This document shows, one piece after another, positions 42,922 through 53,577 of a DNA stretch of 64,000 nt (the stretch's first letter is position 1; every line of letters begins with the position of its first letter). Origin of the DNA: Aliivibrio fischeri (GTDB lineage Bacteria; Pseudomonadota; Gammaproteobacteria; Enterobacterales; Vibrionaceae); assembly GCF_009727955.1 (NCBI RefSeq), contig NZ_WOBR01000004.1, positions 117,849 to 181,848 on the forward strand, given 5' to 3'. The translations under genes were made by a program, and so were the position numbers. The notes under the pieces were generated by a model. The model had not been told where the DNA came from and searched no databases. It saw only the letters and a program-made list of their open reading frames with translations.

Positions 42922-43875
42922 ATGTATAGCAAAATTTTAGGTACTGGTAGCTATTTACCAGCACAAATTCGCTCAAATGCGGATTTAGAAAAAATGGTCG
43001 ATACTAGTGATGAGTGGATCTTAGCTCGAACTGGTATTAGTGAACGTCGCATTGCTGGTGAAGATGAATCGGTAGCTACAATGGCTCACCTTGCTTCTGT
43101 AAATGCAATTGAAATGGCTGGTATTGATAAGAACGATATTGATCTTATTATTTTGGCAACAAGTACGCCTACGTACTCATTTCCATCTGCAGCGTGTGAA
43201 GTTCAAGGTTTATTAGGTATTCAAGGCTGTCCTGCATTTGATTTATCAGCAGCATGTTCAGGTTTTGTTTATGCATTAAGCGTTGCAGACCAACACATTA
43301 AAACAGGCATGGCAAAGAACGTACTTGTTATTGGTTCTGATGCTGTTTCTCATACTTGTGATCCAGAAGACCGCTCAACTATCATTTTATTTGGTGATGG
43401 TGCAGGCGCTGTTGTCTTAGGACAAAGTGAAGAACCTGGCATTATCTCAACACATTTACATGCTGATGGTAAGTTTGGTGAATTACTTTCATTACCTGTT
43501 CCTTCTCGTAAGAATGAAGAAGCAGACAAGTGGCTATATATGGCTGGTAATGAAGTATTTAAAGTAGCAGTAACTCAACTGTCTAACTTGGTAAAAGAAA
43601 CACTTCAAGAAAATCAGATGGATAAATCTGAACTTGATTGGCTGGTTCCTCATCAAGCTAACTTACGAATTATTAAAGCGACAGCAAAGAAACTATCAAT
43701 GTCGATGGATCAAGTTGTTGTAACTCTAGACCGCCACGGTAACACTTCAGCTGCGACTGTTCCTACAGCGTTAGATGAAGCGGTACGTGATGGCCGAATT
43801 CAACGAGGTCAAACTCTACTACTTGAAGCATTTGGTGGTGGGTTTACTTGGGGCTCGGCTCTGGTTAAGTTTTAA
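42922..43875 (+). CDS. fabH: 3-oxoacyl-ACP synthase III
   Basis: FabH (317 residues) condenses acetyl-CoA with malonyl-ACP to start fatty-acid synthesis. The catalytic triad is visible: Cys112 in SAACSGF, His in PHQANLR and Asn in RHGNTSAA. The length and the thiolase fold with [10 protein letters not shown] agree with E. coli FabH. It lies 5 bases after plsX, and fabD follows. Confidence 0.97.
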   Translation: MYSKILGTGSYLPAQIRSNADLEKMVDTSDEWILARTGISERRIAGEDESVATMAHLASVNAIEMAGIDKNDIDLIILATSTPTYSFPSAACEVQGLLGIQGCPAFDLSAACSGFVYALSVADQHIKTGMAKNVLVIGSDAVSHTCDPEDRSTIILFGDGAGAVVLGQSEEPGIISTHLHADGKFGELLSLPVPSRKNEEADKWLYMAGNEVFKVAVTQLSNLVKETLQENQMDKSELDWLVPHQANLRIIKATAKKLSMSMDQVVVTLDRHGNTSAATVPTALDEAVRDGRIQRGQTLLLEAFGGGFTWGSALVKF

Positions 43876-43941
43876 ATTTAGAGGTTAACCCTATGTGTGG
43901 TTAACTCTCTTAAATAAGCTTATTTAAAGGAAATAATATTC

Positions 43942-44865
43942 ATGAGCAATTTTGCTATCGTTTTTCCAGGCCAAGGCTCTCAAGCTGTTGGCATGCTTGC
44001 TGAATTAGGTGAGCAACACGAAGTGGTAACTCAAACATTTGCAGAAGCATCTGACGCATTAGGTTATGACTTATGGTCTTTAGTTCAAAATGGACCAGCA
44101 GAAGATTTAAATCAAACTTTCCGTACGCAGCCTGCATTGTTAGCAACGTCTGTTGCATTATGGCGTGTATGGCAAGAACAAGGTTTGGCTCAACCATCAG
44201 TATTAGCTGGTCATAGCCTTGGTGAATATTCAGCGCTTGTTTGTGCGGGTGTCATTGACTTTAAAGAAGCGATTAAATTAGTAGAATTGCGTGGCCAATT
44301 AATGCAAGAAGCGGTTCCTGCAGGTGTTGGTGCCATGTATGCAATTATTGGTTTAGATAATGAATCAATTGCTAAAGCATGTGAAGAAGCTGCACAAGGT
44401 GAAGTAGTTTCACCTGTAAACTTTAACTCTCCAGGCCAAGTGGTTATCGCTGGTAACAAAGATGCAGTTGAACGTGCAGGCGTATTATGTAAAGAAGCGG
44501 GTGCAAAACGTGCTCTTCCTTTACCAGTGTCAGTACCTTCACACTGTGCACTAATGAAACCAGCAGCAGATAAATTGGCTGTAGCATTAGAAAATATCGA
44601 ATTCAACACACCAGCATTACCAGTAATTAATAATGTTGATGTTATTGCAGAAACTGATCCTGCAAAAATCAAAGATGCACTAGTTCGTCAATTATACGGC
44701 CCAGTTCGTTGGACTGAAGTTGTTGAAAATATGGCAGAACAAGGCGTTGAAACGTTATACGAAGTTGGTCCAGGTAAAGTATTAACTGGTCTAACGAAAC
44801 GCATCGTTAAGTCACTTAGCGCAGCAGCGGTAAATGATGCTGCTTCACTTGAAGCTGCTAAGTAA
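43942..44865 (+). CDS. fabD: Malonyl-CoA:ACP transacylase
   Basis: FabD (307 residues) loads malonyl groups onto ACP. Ser92 lies in GHSLGEYSALV, the FPGQGSQAVGM motif is near the start, Arg is in KLVELRGQLM, and the catalytic His is in PSHCALM. AAGGAAAT lies before the ATG. It is between fabH and fabG in the canonical order. Confidence 0.97.
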   Translation: MSNFAIVFPGQGSQAVGMLAELGEQHEVVTQTFAEASDALGYDLWSLVQNGPAEDLNQTFRTQPALLATSVALWRVWQEQGLAQPSVLAGHSLGEYSALVCAGVIDFKEAIKLVELRGQLMQEAVPAGVGAMYAIIGLDNESIAKACEEAAQGEVVSPVNFNSPGQVVIAGNKDAVERAGVLCKEAGAKRALPLPVSVPSHCALMKPAADKLAVALENIEFNTPALPVINNVDVIAETDPAKIKDALVRQLYGPVRWTEVVENMAEQGVETLYEVGPGKVLTGLTKRIVKSLSAAAVNDAASLEAAK

Positions 44866-44884
44866 TTAAAGGGAAAATAAAATG

Positions 44885-45619
44885 ATGAATCTAGAAGGCA
44901 AAATTGCCTTAGTTACTGGTGCAAGCCGTGGTATTGGTCGTTCAATTGCTGAACTACTTGTATCTCGTGGCGCAACAGTGATTGGTACAGCGACATCTGA
45001 AGGTGGCGCTGCAGCAATCAGTGAATACCTAGGTGAGAACGGTAAAGGTCTTGCTTTAAATGTAACTGATGTAGAGTCGATTGAGTCTGTACTAAAAAGC
45101 ATTAACGATGAGTTTGGTGCGATTGATATCTTGGTAAACAATGCGGGTATTACTCGTGATAACCTACTTATGCGTATGAAAGACGATGAGTGGACAGATA
45201 TCATGGATACTAACTTAACGTCTATTTTCCGTTTATCAAAAGCGGTTCTTCGTGGCATGATGAAGAAACGTAACGGTCGTATCATTAACGTTGGTTCTGT
45301 TGTTGGTACAATGGGTAACGCTGGTCAAACTAACTATGCAGCTGCAAAAGCAGGTGTAATTGGTTTTACTAAGTCTATGGCTCGTGAAGTTGCTTCACGT
45401 GGCGTAACAGTAAATACTGTTGCACCAGGTTTTATTGAAACAGATATGACAAAAGCCTTGAATGATGACCAACGAGCTGCAACACTATCATCAGTACCAG
45501 CTGGACGTCTAGGTGATCCAAAAGAAATCGCATCAGCGGTGGTATTTTTGGCTTCTCCAGAAGCGGCATACATTACGGGCGAAACACTGCACGTAAATGG
45601 CGGCATGTACATGGTTTAA
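44885..45619 (+). CDS. fabG: 3-oxoacyl-ACP reductase
   Basis: FabG (244 residues) is a short-chain dehydrogenase that reduces 3-ketoacyl-ACP with NADPH. The Rossmann motif is TGASRGIGR and the NNAG motif follows. The catalytic set Ser (NVGSVVG) and Tyr-x3-Lys (NYAAAKAG) is present, and PGFIETDMT follows. Two ATGs are adjacent (44882 and 44885); I chose the second because it gives the standard MNLEGKIAL and the E. coli length. AAGGG lies upstream. Confidence 0.97.
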   Translation: MNLEGKIALVTGASRGIGRSIAELLVSRGATVIGTATSEGGAAAISEYLGENGKGLALNVTDVESIESVLKSINDEFGAIDILVNNAGITRDNLLMRMKDDEWTDIMDTNLTSIFRLSKAVLRGMMKKRNGRIINVGSVVGTMGNAGQTNYAAAKAGVIGFTKSMAREVASRGVTVNTVAPGFIETDMTKALNDDQRAATLSSVPAGRLGDPKEIASAVVFLASPEAAYITGETLHVNGGMYMV

Positions 45620-45788
45620 TTCATAGAATTGATTTAAGGGTGACTTAGGTCAATTCTGAGTCAAAATTGCACTAAAAATCACGAAAATCGTGGTTTGACC
45701 AGCAATGTTGGCCTTGCAACTTTCTTATTAATGAATAAAATACAGCAAGTATCGCAAATCAGCGAATCTGTAATTAGGAAAATAAAAA

Positions 45789-46022
45789 ATGAGTAATCTT
45801 GAAGAACGCGTAAAGAAAATCATCGTTGAACAACTAGGTGTGGATGAAGCTGAAGTTAAAAACGAAGCATCATTTGTTGATGACCTAGGTGCAGACTCAC
45901 TAGACACAGTTGAGCTAGTAATGGCTCTAGAAGAAGAGTTTGATACTGAGATTCCAGATGAAGAAGCTGAGAAGATCACTACTGTTCAAGCTGCTATCGA
46001 CTACGTAACTAGCGCACAGTAA
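45789..46022 (+). CDS. acpP: Acyl carrier protein
   Basis: AcpP (77 residues) is a small acidic four-helix protein. Ser37 in [12 protein letters not shown] carries the 4'-phosphopantetheine group. A 169-base gap after fabG probably holds a separate promoter for this highly expressed gene. GGAAAATA is upstream of the ATG, and a strong terminator follows the stop. Confidence 0.98.
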   Translation: MSNLEERVKKIIVEQLGVDEAEVKNEASFVDDLGADSLDTVELVMALEEEFDTEIPDEEAEKITTVQAAIDYVTSAQ

Positions 46023-46033
46023 GAAATACCCTC

Positions 46034-46063
46034 CAGGCGGTCATCTTGACCGCCTGAGTTTTT
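46034..46063 (+). terminator. Rho-independent terminator of acpP
   Basis: A perfect 10-bp stem CAGGCGGTCA with its complement and a 3-base loop TCT is followed by AGTTTTTA. Readthrough would feed fabF. Confidence 0.9.
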
Positions 46064-46113
46064 ATACGCAACAAATCCCTATCTAATTTCAATTAATTCC
46101 GGAGAAATATATC

Positions 46114-47358
46114 GTGTCCAAACGTCGTGTAGTTGTTACAGGCATGGGTATGCTAACACCGGTGGGTAACACTGTTGAAGCATCTTGGAAAGCGCTGTTA
46201 GCAGGCCAAAGCGGTATCGTTAATATCGAACACTTTGACACCACTGAGTTTACTACTCGTTTTGCAGGTCTAGTTCAAGACTTTAATGCTGAAGAGTACA
46301 TGTCTAAGAAAGACGCTCGTAAGATGGATTTATTTATCCAATACGGCGTAGCTGCTGGCATTCAGGCATTAGATGACTCGGGTTTTAAAGTTACTGAAGA
46401 AAATGCTCACCGTATCGGTGCAGCAATTGGTTCAGGTATTGGTGGCCTTGGCTTAATTGAAGCTGGCTACAAAGCATTCAGTGAAAAAGGTCCTCGTAAG
46501 ATCAGCCCGTTTTTCGTGCCTTCTACCATCGTTAATATGATCGCAGGTCATATGTCGATTATCCGTGGTTTACGTGGTCCAAATATCGCAATTTCAACTG
46601 CTTGTACTACAGGTCTTCATAATATTGGTCATGCTGCACGTATGATCGCTTATGGTGATGCTGATGCAATGCTAGCTGGTGGTGCAGAAAAAGCATCTAC
46701 AGAGCTAGGTATGGGTGGTTTTGGTGCAGCAAAAGCACTATCTACAAATAATGAAAACCCTCAAGGCGCATCTCGTCCTTGGGACAAAAACCGTGATGGT
46801 TTTGTTCTAGGTGATGGTGCTGGCATGATGGTTCTTGAAGAGTATGAACACGCTAAAGCTCGTGGTGCTAAGATCTACTGTGAACTTGTAGGTTTTGGTA
46901 TGAGCGGTGATGCTTACCATATGACTTCGCCAACGCCAGATGGTTCTGGTGGTGCGTTAGCTATGGAAGCTGCGATGCGTGATGCTGGCGTAACAGGTGA
47001 ACAAATCGGTTACGTAAATGCACACGGTACGTCTACTCCTGCTGGTGATGTAGCTGAAATTAAAGGCATTAAACGTGCTCTTGGTGAAGCTGGCTCTAAA
47101 CAAGTTTTAGTATCTTCAACAAAATCAATGACTGGTCACCTTTTAGGTGCTGCGGGTTCTGTTGAAGCAATCATCACAGCGATGTCTTTGGTTGATCAAA
47201 TGGTTCCACCAACAATCAATCTTGATGATCCTGAAGAAGGTTTAGATATTGACCTTGTTCCACACACTGCTCGCAAAGTAACAGATATGGAATACGCAAT
47301 CTGTAACTCATTCGGTTTTGGTGGTACAAACGGTTCACTAATCTTCAAGAAAATGTAA
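46114..47358 (+). CDS. fabF: 3-oxoacyl-ACP synthase II
   Basis: FabF (414 residues) elongates fatty acids and, in E. coli, controls the temperature-dependent C16:1 to C18:1 step. The nucleophile Cys164 lies in [11 protein letters not shown], His in [11 protein letters not shown] and His in [11 protein letters not shown], and GFGGTNGSL ends the protein. It starts with GTG at 46114, with CCGGAGAAA upstream. It is separated from acpP by a terminator. Confidence 0.97.
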   Translation: MSKRRVVVTGMGMLTPVGNTVEASWKALLAGQSGIVNIEHFDTTEFTTRFAGLVQDFNAEEYMSKKDARKMDLFIQYGVAAGIQALDDSGFKVTEENAHRIGAAIGSGIGGLGLIEAGYKAFSEKGPRKISPFFVPSTIVNMIAGHMSIIRGLRGPNIAISTACTTGLHNIGHAARMIAYGDADAMLAGGAEKASTELGMGGFGAAKALSTNNENPQGASRPWDKNRDGFVLGDGAGMMVLEEYEHAKARGAKIYCELVGFGMSGDAYHMTSPTPDGSGGALAMEAAMRDAGVTGEQIGYVNAHGTSTPAGDVAEIKGIKRALGEAGSKQVLVSSTKSMTGHLLGAAGSVEAIITAMSLVDQMVPPTINLDDPEEGLDIDLVPHTARKVTDMEYAICNSFGFGGTNGSLIFKKM

Positions 47359-47406
47359 TAACTTGTTTGTGAAGCTTAACTAGTTTCCAAGAGTCAGTTA
47401 CACTTT

Positions 47407-47442
47407 AAAGGCGGTTTGATATTATATCAAACCGCCTTTTTA
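47407..47442 (+). terminator. Rho-independent terminator of fabF
   Basis: A perfect 15-bp stem AAAGGCGGTTTGATA with its complement and a 3-base loop ends in a T-run. Confidence 0.94.
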
Positions 47443-47470
47443 TTTATTAGTCTGTTGGTTAGGAGTTGTC

Positions 47471-48277
47471 ATGTTTTGGGTTAATGGAATGGAATCTGAA
47501 TCACTACCAATCAGTGATCGAGCAACTCAGTATGGTGATGGCTTTTTTACTACCATGAAGGTATTAAATAAGAAGATTTGCTTGTGGGAACTGCACTTAA
47601 CTCGACTTAAAACATCAGCAGAGCGTTTAGGTATAACGGAGCCAGATTGGTGTGTACTTGAAGTACAAATGATTAAGCTTGCTTCTAAAGTAATAAATGG
47701 TGGCATTAAAATCTTAATAACAAGAGGAAGTGGTGGGCGTGGTTACTCCCCAGAAGGATGTACAAACACGCAAGTGATTGTGTCTACTTTTACACTGCCT
47801 GTTGAATATCAAGAATGGCAACAAAAAGGCATAGATTTAGGGATATCCGATATTCATCTAGGACTTAATCCACTCTTAGCAGGAATGAAACATCTAAACC
47901 GCCTAGAGCAAGTACTAATAAAACAATCAGTGAAGAAAACAGATTACTTAGATGTCATTGTTCTCGATATTAATAACAACATCGTTGAGACAACGATAGG
48001 AAACATTTTTTGGATTAAGGATGATAGAATATTTACCCCTAATTTATCATTAGCAGGTGTTGAAGGGGTGATGAAGACTCACATTAGTGACATTGCTAAG
48101 AGTCATCATATCGACATAGAATCAGTACATTGTAATATTGATACGCTTGCAAATGCGGATGAAGTTTTTATCACTAACTCCTTATTTGAAGTTGTACCGA
48201 TAAATAAGATCAAAGAAATTCATTTTACCAAACATACATTAACTCATTGGTTTCAGGAGAAACTGTACTCGTGTTGA
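47471..48277 (+). CDS. pabC: Aminodeoxychorismate lyase
   Basis: PabC (268 residues) is a fold-type IV PLP enzyme that releases 4-aminobenzoate and pyruvate from aminodeoxychorismate in folate synthesis. The PLP Lys is in AGMKHLNRLEQV, DRATQYGDGFFTTM is the conserved N-terminal loop, and ETTIGNIFW follows. TAGGAG lies before the ATG. Its last codons overlap the mltG start, which implies translational coupling. Confidence 0.94.
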   Translation: MFWVNGMESESLPISDRATQYGDGFFTTMKVLNKKICLWELHLTRLKTSAERLGITEPDWCVLEVQMIKLASKVINGGIKILITRGSGGRGYSPEGCTNTQVIVSTFTLPVEYQEWQQKGIDLGISDIHLGLNPLLAGMKHLNRLEQVLIKQSVKKTDYLDVIVLDINNNIVETTIGNIFWIKDDRIFTPNLSLAGVEGVMKTHISDIAKSHHIDIESVHCNIDTLANADEVFITNSLFEVVPINKIKEIHFTKHTLTHWFQEKLYSC

Positions 48278-49281
48278 AAAAACTAATTATCATTATTTTA
48301 TTTTTAGCAGTCGCTGCACTTGGTGCGGGCTTTTGGGCTTATCAGCAGGCAATCAATTTTACACAACAACCTGTAATGCTAGAGAACGCTCAACTTGTTG
48401 AAGTAAAACCTGGAACAAGTTATCGAAAACTCATTCGTCAATTTGAAGAAAATAAATGGATATCTGATGCTAAATGGGCACGGTTTACTCATAAAGTCTC
48501 TCCGCAACTAACGAATATTAAAGCAGGTACTTATTGGGTTGAGCCAAACCAAACACTTGCAGATGTGTTAACTCAGCTAAAAACAGGTAAAGAACATCAG
48601 TTCTCAATTACTTTTGTAGAAGGAAGTCGCTTTTCTGAATGGCAACAACAACTGGAACAAGCTCCTTATCTAGAGCATGAGCTTGAGGGCATGTCAGAAA
48701 AAGAAATTGCAAACAAGTTGGGTATTGAACGAACTAAATTGGAAGGCTTATTTTTAGCTGAGACATACCATTACACCGCAGGTATGAGCGATTTTGATAT
48801 TTTAGAGCGTTCTCATAAAGCATTAACAACATTATTAGATGCAGAATGGAAAACAAAGTCAGCTAATTTACCGTTAAAATCTTCTTATGAAGCATTAATT
48901 CTGGCGTCTATTATTGAAAAAGAAACGGCAATTGATTCTGAGAGAGAGCGAGTTTCATCTGTTTTTGTTAACCGTTTAAAGCGTGGTATGCGTTTACAAA
49001 CTGATCCGACAGTTATCTATGGTATGGGTGACAAATACGACGGTAATATTCGTAAGAAAGATCTACGAACACCTACGGCTTACAATACTTACACAATTAA
49101 TGGGCTACCACCAACACCTATAGCAATGGCTGGTCCTGCTTCAATAAAAGCAGCACTGCACCCTGAAACTAGTCGGTACCTATATTTTGTCGCTGATGGC
49201 ACTGGCGGTCATAAATTCACTAAATCATTAGTTGAGCATAACAAAGCGGTTAGAGCTTACTTAAGAACCTTAAGAAATTAA
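48271..49281 (+). CDS. mltG: Endolytic murein transglycosylase MltG (YceG)
   Basis: MltG is an inner-membrane glycosylase that cuts nascent peptidoglycan strands and helps set glycan length. An N-terminal membrane helix ([20 protein letters not shown]) leads to a LysM-like portion and the YceG catalytic domain, with the conserved Glu in LASIIEKET and [10 protein letters not shown]. It carries ATPAYNTY-like and [12 protein letters not shown]-like motifs typical of the family. I start at GTG 48271, with AGGAG about 11 bases upstream inside pabC; a TTG one codon later is possible. tmk follows after 2 bases. Confidence 0.93.
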   Translation: MLKKLIIIILFLAVAALGAGFWAYQQAINFTQQPVMLENAQLVEVKPGTSYRKLIRQFEENKWISDAKWARFTHKVSPQLTNIKAGTYWVEPNQTLADVLTQLKTGKEHQFSITFVEGSRFSEWQQQLEQAPYLEHELEGMSEKEIANKLGIERTKLEGLFLAETYHYTAGMSDFDILERSHKALTTLLDAEWKTKSANLPLKSSYEALILASIIEKETAIDSERERVSSVFVNRLKRGMRLQTDPTVIYGMGDKYDGNIRKKDLRTPTAYNTYTINGLPPTPIAMAGPASIKAALHPETSRYLYFVADGTGGHKFTKSLVEHNKAVRAYLRTLRN

Positions 49282-49283
49282 TC

Positions 49284-49916
49284 ATGTCTAAATTTATTGT
49301 AATCGAAGGCCTAGAAGGCGCAGGTAAAAGTACAGCAATTAAGAACGTACTATCTACATTAGCAAAACACGGTATTACGTCACCAGTTACAACGCGTGAG
49401 CCAGGTGGAACGCCTCTTGCCGAGAAAATGCGTGAATTGGTTAAACAGGGTCATCCTGATGAGCCATTAACTGATATGGCAGAATTGCTTCTTCTTTATG
49501 CTGCTCGTGCTCAGTTAGTTGGAAACGTGATTAAGCCTGCTCTTGCAAAAGGTGAATGGGTTGTTGGTGATCGTCATGATTTATCTTCACAAGCATACCA
49601 AGGTGGTGGTCGTGGATTTGACCGTGATCTAATGATGACCATGAGAAATACTGTACTAGGTGATTTTAAACCTGATTTAACTATTTACATGGATATTGAC
49701 CCTAAATTAGGTTTGCAACGAGCATCGGCACGCGGTGAGCTTGATAGAATTGAACAAATGAAATTGGATTTTTTTGAAAGAAGCCGTGAGCGTTATTTAG
49801 AATTTGCAAATAGTGATGAAAGCATTATTACTATTGATGCAGGTCAGGACTTGGAGACGGTAACACAATCAATTATTACCGCTTTAGAAGCTTGGTTAGT
49901 GAATAATGGCTACTAA
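49284..49916 (+). CDS. tmk: Thymidylate kinase
   Basis: Tmk (210 residues) makes dTDP from dTMP. The P-loop is [10 protein letters not shown] at residues 8-17, [14 protein letters not shown] is the substrate-binding DRx-type region, and [16 protein letters not shown] is the conserved nucleotide segment. It begins two bases after the mltG stop without its own clear ribosome-binding site, so it relies on coupling. Its end overlaps holB by 11 bases. Confidence 0.96.
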   Translation: MSKFIVIEGLEGAGKSTAIKNVLSTLAKHGITSPVTTREPGGTPLAEKMRELVKQGHPDEPLTDMAELLLLYAARAQLVGNVIKPALAKGEWVVGDRHDLSSQAYQGGGRGFDRDLMMTMRNTVLGDFKPDLTIYMDIDPKLGLQRASARGELDRIEQMKLDFFERSRERYLEFANSDESIITIDAGQDLETVTQSIITALEAWLVNNGY

Positions 49917-50889
49917 ACTTTATCCTTGGCAGACAAGCTTATGGCAACAGTGGCAGCAGTTGATTCAAAATGATCGACTTCCTCATGCTATTTTATGCGC
50001 TATGCCTATAGGTGCGGGAAGAGAAGCATTAGTTCAGTATTTTGCAGATACATTACTGTGTCTAACGCAAGGTATCGAACCATGTGGTTTTTGTCACAGC
50101 TGTGAGTTAATTGAATCACAAACTCATCCTGATTTGCATTGGATAAAACCTGAAACTGAAGGTAAATCAATTTCAGTGGAACAGATACGCCAATGTAATT
50201 CATGGGCTTTAGAGTCCTCGCAATTTAACGCTAAGCGAGTGATCATCATTGATCCTGCAGAAAAAATGACAGAGTCGGCAGCGAATGCATTACTTAAGAC
50301 ATTAGAAGCGCCACCGAAAAATTGTCAATTTGTATTGTTGGCGGATTCGCCCCATCATTTGTTACCAACAATACGTAGTCGTTGTCAGGTATGGCATCAA
50401 TCGAAAGTCGATGCTGAATCGATTGCAGCTTGGCTTCAAGAGACAGAGAACCTTTCGGTATCAATGCAGTCTATTGCTTTGAATGATTCACTTCCATTAG
50501 CAGTGAAAAGCTTTTATCAAGATAAGAAGCAAGCACTGCATAAGCAGTTATTGTCGGATTTTGAAGCTTGTGTAAGAAGTGATTTTTGCCAGACTGCTGA
50601 TATTGTCAAAACCCTTCTAAAACTTGAACATGAAGGTTTAACTTGGCTCAGTTATTTACTTGCTGATATTCAGAAAAGACAAATGGGAATAATGCAGCCT
50701 TGGGTTCATTGTGATGAAACAAGAGTTGTTGAGGGTTTAGCAAAAACATTATCGAGTAATGTGGTTTATAAGCAATATATTGCATTAAACTCATTACAAG
50801 AGCAGTTAAATAGTTTCCCAGGATTAAATAAAGAATTACTACTAACTCAATGGATGTTTGAGTTTACTGGAGAGTTGAGTGTTAATTGA
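49906..50889 (+). CDS. holB: DNA polymerase III subunit delta'
   Basis: HolB (327 residues) is part of the clamp loader with DnaX and HolA. It is an AAA+ fold without a functional P-loop. A zinc module is seen as [18 protein letters not shown], followed by [30 protein letters not shown] and [12 protein letters not shown] are the sensor segments conserved in clamp-loader subunits. It overlaps tmk at its start and tatD at its end by 11 bases each, a tight operon. Confidence 0.93.
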   Translation: MATKLYPWQTSLWQQWQQLIQNDRLPHAILCAMPIGAGREALVQYFADTLLCLTQGIEPCGFCHSCELIESQTHPDLHWIKPETEGKSISVEQIRQCNSWALESSQFNAKRVIIIDPAEKMTESAANALLKTLEAPPKNCQFVLLADSPHHLLPTIRSRCQVWHQSKVDAESIAAWLQETENLSVSMQSIALNDSLPLAVKSFYQDKKQALHKQLLSDFEACVRSDFCQTADIVKTLLKLEHEGLTWLSYLLADIQKRQMGIMQPWVHCDETRVVEGLAKTLSSNVVYKQYIALNSLQEQLNSFPGLNKELLLTQWMFEFTGELSVN

Positions 50890-51649
50890 TTCACACTGTC
50901 ATTTAGATAAATTAAATTATGATGACTTACATGTAAATGTTGCAGATGTACTTGATAAAGCGAAGAAACAAGGAGTCGAGCAGTTTTTAACAGTAGGTGT
51001 TACCTTAGATGCCTTTCCGAATATGATGAATATGATAGCAGAATACCCAGAAGTTCATGCGTCTTGTGGTATTCATCCATTAGATGTCGACTCTGCATTT
51101 GATTTGTCACTTTTTCGTCAATATGCGGCACATGAACGTGTTATCGCTATTGGTGAGACCGGGTTAGATTATTTTTATCAGCCAGAAAGTGCACCACGTC
51201 AGAGAGACCTGTTTGAGCAGCAAGTTGAGGTTGCTGTTGAATATAATAAGCCATTAATTATTCATACTAGACAAGCAAGAGAAGACACTCTAGCTATTCT
51301 AAAAAATGGTAAAGCAGATAAATGCGGTGGGGTAATTCACTGTTTTACTGAAGATTGGGCTTTCGCAGAAGCTGCGATGGAACTTGGCTTTTACATTTCA
51401 ATTTCAGGGATTGTTACTTTTAATAAAGCATCCGAGCTGAAAGATGTGGTGCGTCGCCTTCCTCTTGAGCGTTTATTAGTTGAGACGGACTCTCCTTATT
51501 TAGCTCCTGTACCTTTTCGCGGAAAGGAAAATCAGCCTGCATACGTGAAAGAAGTGGCAGCATATATTGCTTTACTTAAAGGGAAAAGTGTTGAAGAAGT
51601 TGCACAGGTAACAACCAATAACTTTAAAAATCTTTTTTTGAACAAATAA
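50879..51649 (+). CDS. ycfH: TatD family metal-dependent hydrolase (YcfH)
   Basis: This 256-residue TatD-like hydrolase has a TIM-barrel amidohydrolase fold. The metal ligands are HxH in DSHCHLDKL, Glu in IGETGLDYFYQ, His in IIHTRQAR, His in VIHCFTEDW and Asp in VETDSPYLAP. YcfH is found at this position after holB in E. coli. Substrates may include DNA ends or small molecules and are not defined here. The start is GTG at 50879, the first possible codon after an in-frame stop. Confidence 0.94.
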   Translation: MLIDSHCHLDKLNYDDLHVNVADVLDKAKKQGVEQFLTVGVTLDAFPNMMNMIAEYPEVHASCGIHPLDVDSAFDLSLFRQYAAHERVIAIGETGLDYFYQPESAPRQRDLFEQQVEVAVEYNKPLIIHTRQAREDTLAILKNGKADKCGGVIHCFTEDWAFAEAAMELGFYISISGIVTFNKASELKDVVRRLPLERLLVETDSPYLAPVPFRGKENQPAYVKEVAAYIALLKGKSVEEVAQVTTNNFKNLFLNK

Positions 51650-51676
51650 TTAGATATTGATGGCAAAGTAATCGAT

Positions 51677-51703
51677 AAAGGAGGCTTAGGTCTCCTTTTT
51701 TTA
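51677..51703 (+). terminator. Rho-independent terminator of the yceD-ycfH cluster
   Basis: AAAGGAG and CTCCTTT enclose an 8-base loop, followed by a T-run, 28 bases after the ycfH stop. Confidence 0.88.
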
Positions 51704-51706
51704 TGT

Positions 51707-52098
51707 TTTACGGATTTAACCCTGTTTTTTATACCGATAACGATACGTAAACGTTTTCGTTTGTATTATATTTGTACTATCTATTTTTGTTGCTAAAAAT
51801 AACATTTCAGTTTTTGATTTTTTTGATATAATTTCTTTTAAATCAATACCTTGAGTTTAAATTTGTTTTTATGGGAAGAAATTTCTAAGCCTTGCTTTTG
51901 TGATCACTGCAGGGTTTTAAAACAATAAATGAAAACATGCTAGAAACTGGTTTTGCATAGGTCTATATTTAGCGCAGTTTGATTTGAGATACGATTATTT
52001 ACAATTTATTAATTGCATCAAAGGCAAGGGGGATATTGCCGTGATTAATAAGTAGATAATTAAATCCAAATTGTAGTTATAAATATTAGGAGCAAAAC
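51707..52098. other. ptsG upstream region (392 bp)
   Basis: I see no gene here. The region is AT-rich. It holds an operator-like palindrome (51749-51762), a TATAAT at 51827-51832 with TTTCAG 16 bases upstream as a possible promoter, and TGTGA at about 51899, which is only half of a CRP site. A leader of about 260 nt would precede ptsG if that promoter is used. AGGAGC precedes the ptsG ATG. Confidence 0.45.
51749..51762. promoter_or_regulatory. Operator-like palindrome upstream of ptsG
   Basis: AAACG-TTTT-CGTTT is a perfect 5-4-5 palindrome of the kind bound by LacI/GalR-type repressors. It is flanked by ATAC and GTAT. It lies 65 bases upstream of the possible -10 box of ptsG. The identity of the regulator is unknown. 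Confidence 0.35.
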
Positions 52099-53526
52099 AT
52101 GTTTAAACACCTTTTTGCTAGTCTACAGAAAGTTGGTAAGGCGCTAATGCTGCCTGTATCAGTTCTTCCTGTTGCTGGTATTCTTTTAGGGGTTGGTGCG
52201 GCCAACTTTAGTTTCCTTCCAGAAGTGGTTTCTCACTTAATGGAACAAGCTGGTGGTTCAGTATTCGGTCAAATGGCTCTGCTATTTGCCGTTGGTACTG
52301 CACTTGGTTTTACAAACAACGATGGTGTTGCTGGTCTAGCTGCTGTTGTTGGTTACGGCATCATGGTTGCTACATTAAAAGTAATGGCAACTGTAATGGG
52401 TGTTGATGGCATCGAGACAGGTGTTCTTGGTGGTATCCTTGCTGGTGGTGTTGCTGGTTGGGCATTCAACAAGTTCTACCGTATTCAACTTCCTGAATAC
52501 CTAGGTTTCTTCGCTGGTAAGCGTGCTGTGCCAATCGTAACTGGTTTTGCATCTATCGCTCTAGGTCTTATCCTATCAGTTGTATGGCCTCCAATCGGTG
52601 GTGCTATTGCAGCATTCTCTGACTGGGCTGCACACCAAAACCCAGTAGCTGCATTCGGTATCTACGGTGTTATTGAACGTTCTCTAATTCCTTTTGGTCT
52701 ACACCATATCTGGAACGTACCGTTCTTCTACGAAGCTGGTTCTTGTGTAAACAATGCTGGTGAGCACGTAAATGGTATTATGACCTGCTTCCTAACTGCT
52801 GATGACGCATCTCGTGCAGCGGGTAACGGTTTCGGTCAACTAGCTGGTGGTTACTTATTCAAAATGTTCGGTCTTCCTGCTGCTGCAATCGCAATTGCAC
52901 ACTCAGCAAAACCTGAAAACCGCGCTAAAGTAATGGGTATCATGGCATCTGCAGCGTTAACTTCATTCCTAACAGGTATTACTGAACCAATCGAATTCGC
53001 ATTCCTATTCGTTGCTCCTGTACTGTACGCTATCCACGCTGTATTAGCTGGTGTTGCATACATGCTAACTAACGCACTAGGTATCGTTCACGGTCACACA
53101 TTCTCAAATGGTTTCATTGACTTCGTTGTTCAATCTCCACGTGCTGAGAATATGCTTCTTCTTGTTGGTCTTGGTCTTGTTTATGCTGTTGTTTACTACG
53201 TAGTATTCCGCGCTGTAATCAAAGCAATGAACCTAAAAACACCTGGTCGTGAAGATGAAGATGATACTGCTACTAAAGTAACTGGTTCTGAACTAGCTGG
53301 TGAATTAGTTGCTGCATTCGGTGGTAAAGAAAACATCACTAACCTTGATGCTTGTATCACTCGTCTACGTGTTTCTGTAGCGAATGTTGAAGCTGTAAAC
53401 CAAGATAAACTAAAACAACTTGGCGCTGCTGGTGTTGTTGTAGCTGGTTCTGGTGTACAAGCTATCTTCGGTACTAAGTCTGATAACCTTAAAACAGACA
53501 TGAATGAGTGGATTAGCAACAACTAA
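52099..53526 (+). CDS. ptsG: Glucose-specific PTS permease IIBC
   Basis: PtsG (475 residues) imports and phosphorylates glucose. The membrane IIC domain covers residues 1 to about 385, starting [33 protein letters not shown], almost as in E. coli (quoted here only as a guide). [15 protein letters not shown] is the IIC sugar-site motif. The C-terminal IIB domain has the phosphorylated Cys in [10 protein letters not shown]. No IIA domain is fused, so it depends on Crr encoded elsewhere. The gene is monocistronic. Its composition resembles a highly expressed gene. Confidence 0.97.
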   Translation: MFKHLFASLQKVGKALMLPVSVLPVAGILLGVGAANFSFLPEVVSHLMEQAGGSVFGQMALLFAVGTALGFTNNDGVAGLAAVVGYGIMVATLKVMATVMGVDGIETGVLGGILAGGVAGWAFNKFYRIQLPEYLGFFAGKRAVPIVTGFASIALGLILSVVWPPIGGAIAAFSDWAAHQNPVAAFGIYGVIERSLIPFGLHHIWNVPFFYEAGSCVNNAGEHVNGIMTCFLTADDASRAAGNGFGQLAGGYLFKMFGLPAAAIAIAHSAKPENRAKVMGIMASAALTSFLTGITEPIEFAFLFVAPVLYAIHAVLAGVAYMLTNALGIVHGHTFSNGFIDFVVQSPRAENMLLLVGLGLVYAVVYYVVFRAVIKAMNLKTPGREDEDDTATKVTGSELAGELVAAFGGKENITNLDACITRLRVSVANVEAVNQDKLKQLGAAGVVVAGSGVQAIFGTKSDNLKTDMNEWISNN

Positions 53527-53543
53527 TTCATCATTGAAAGAAT

Positions 53544-53577
53544 AAAAAAGGAGGCCAATCGGTCTCCTTTTTTTTAT
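53544..53577. terminator. Rho-independent terminator between ptsG and the GST-like gene
   Basis: AAAAAAGGAG and CTCCTTTTTT surround a 10-base loop with T-runs on both strands. It abuts the stop of the convergent gene. Confidence 0.9.

Noticed and set aside
51895-51915. CRP site upstream of ptsG
   Set aside because: Only the TGTGA half is present; the second half-site does not match.
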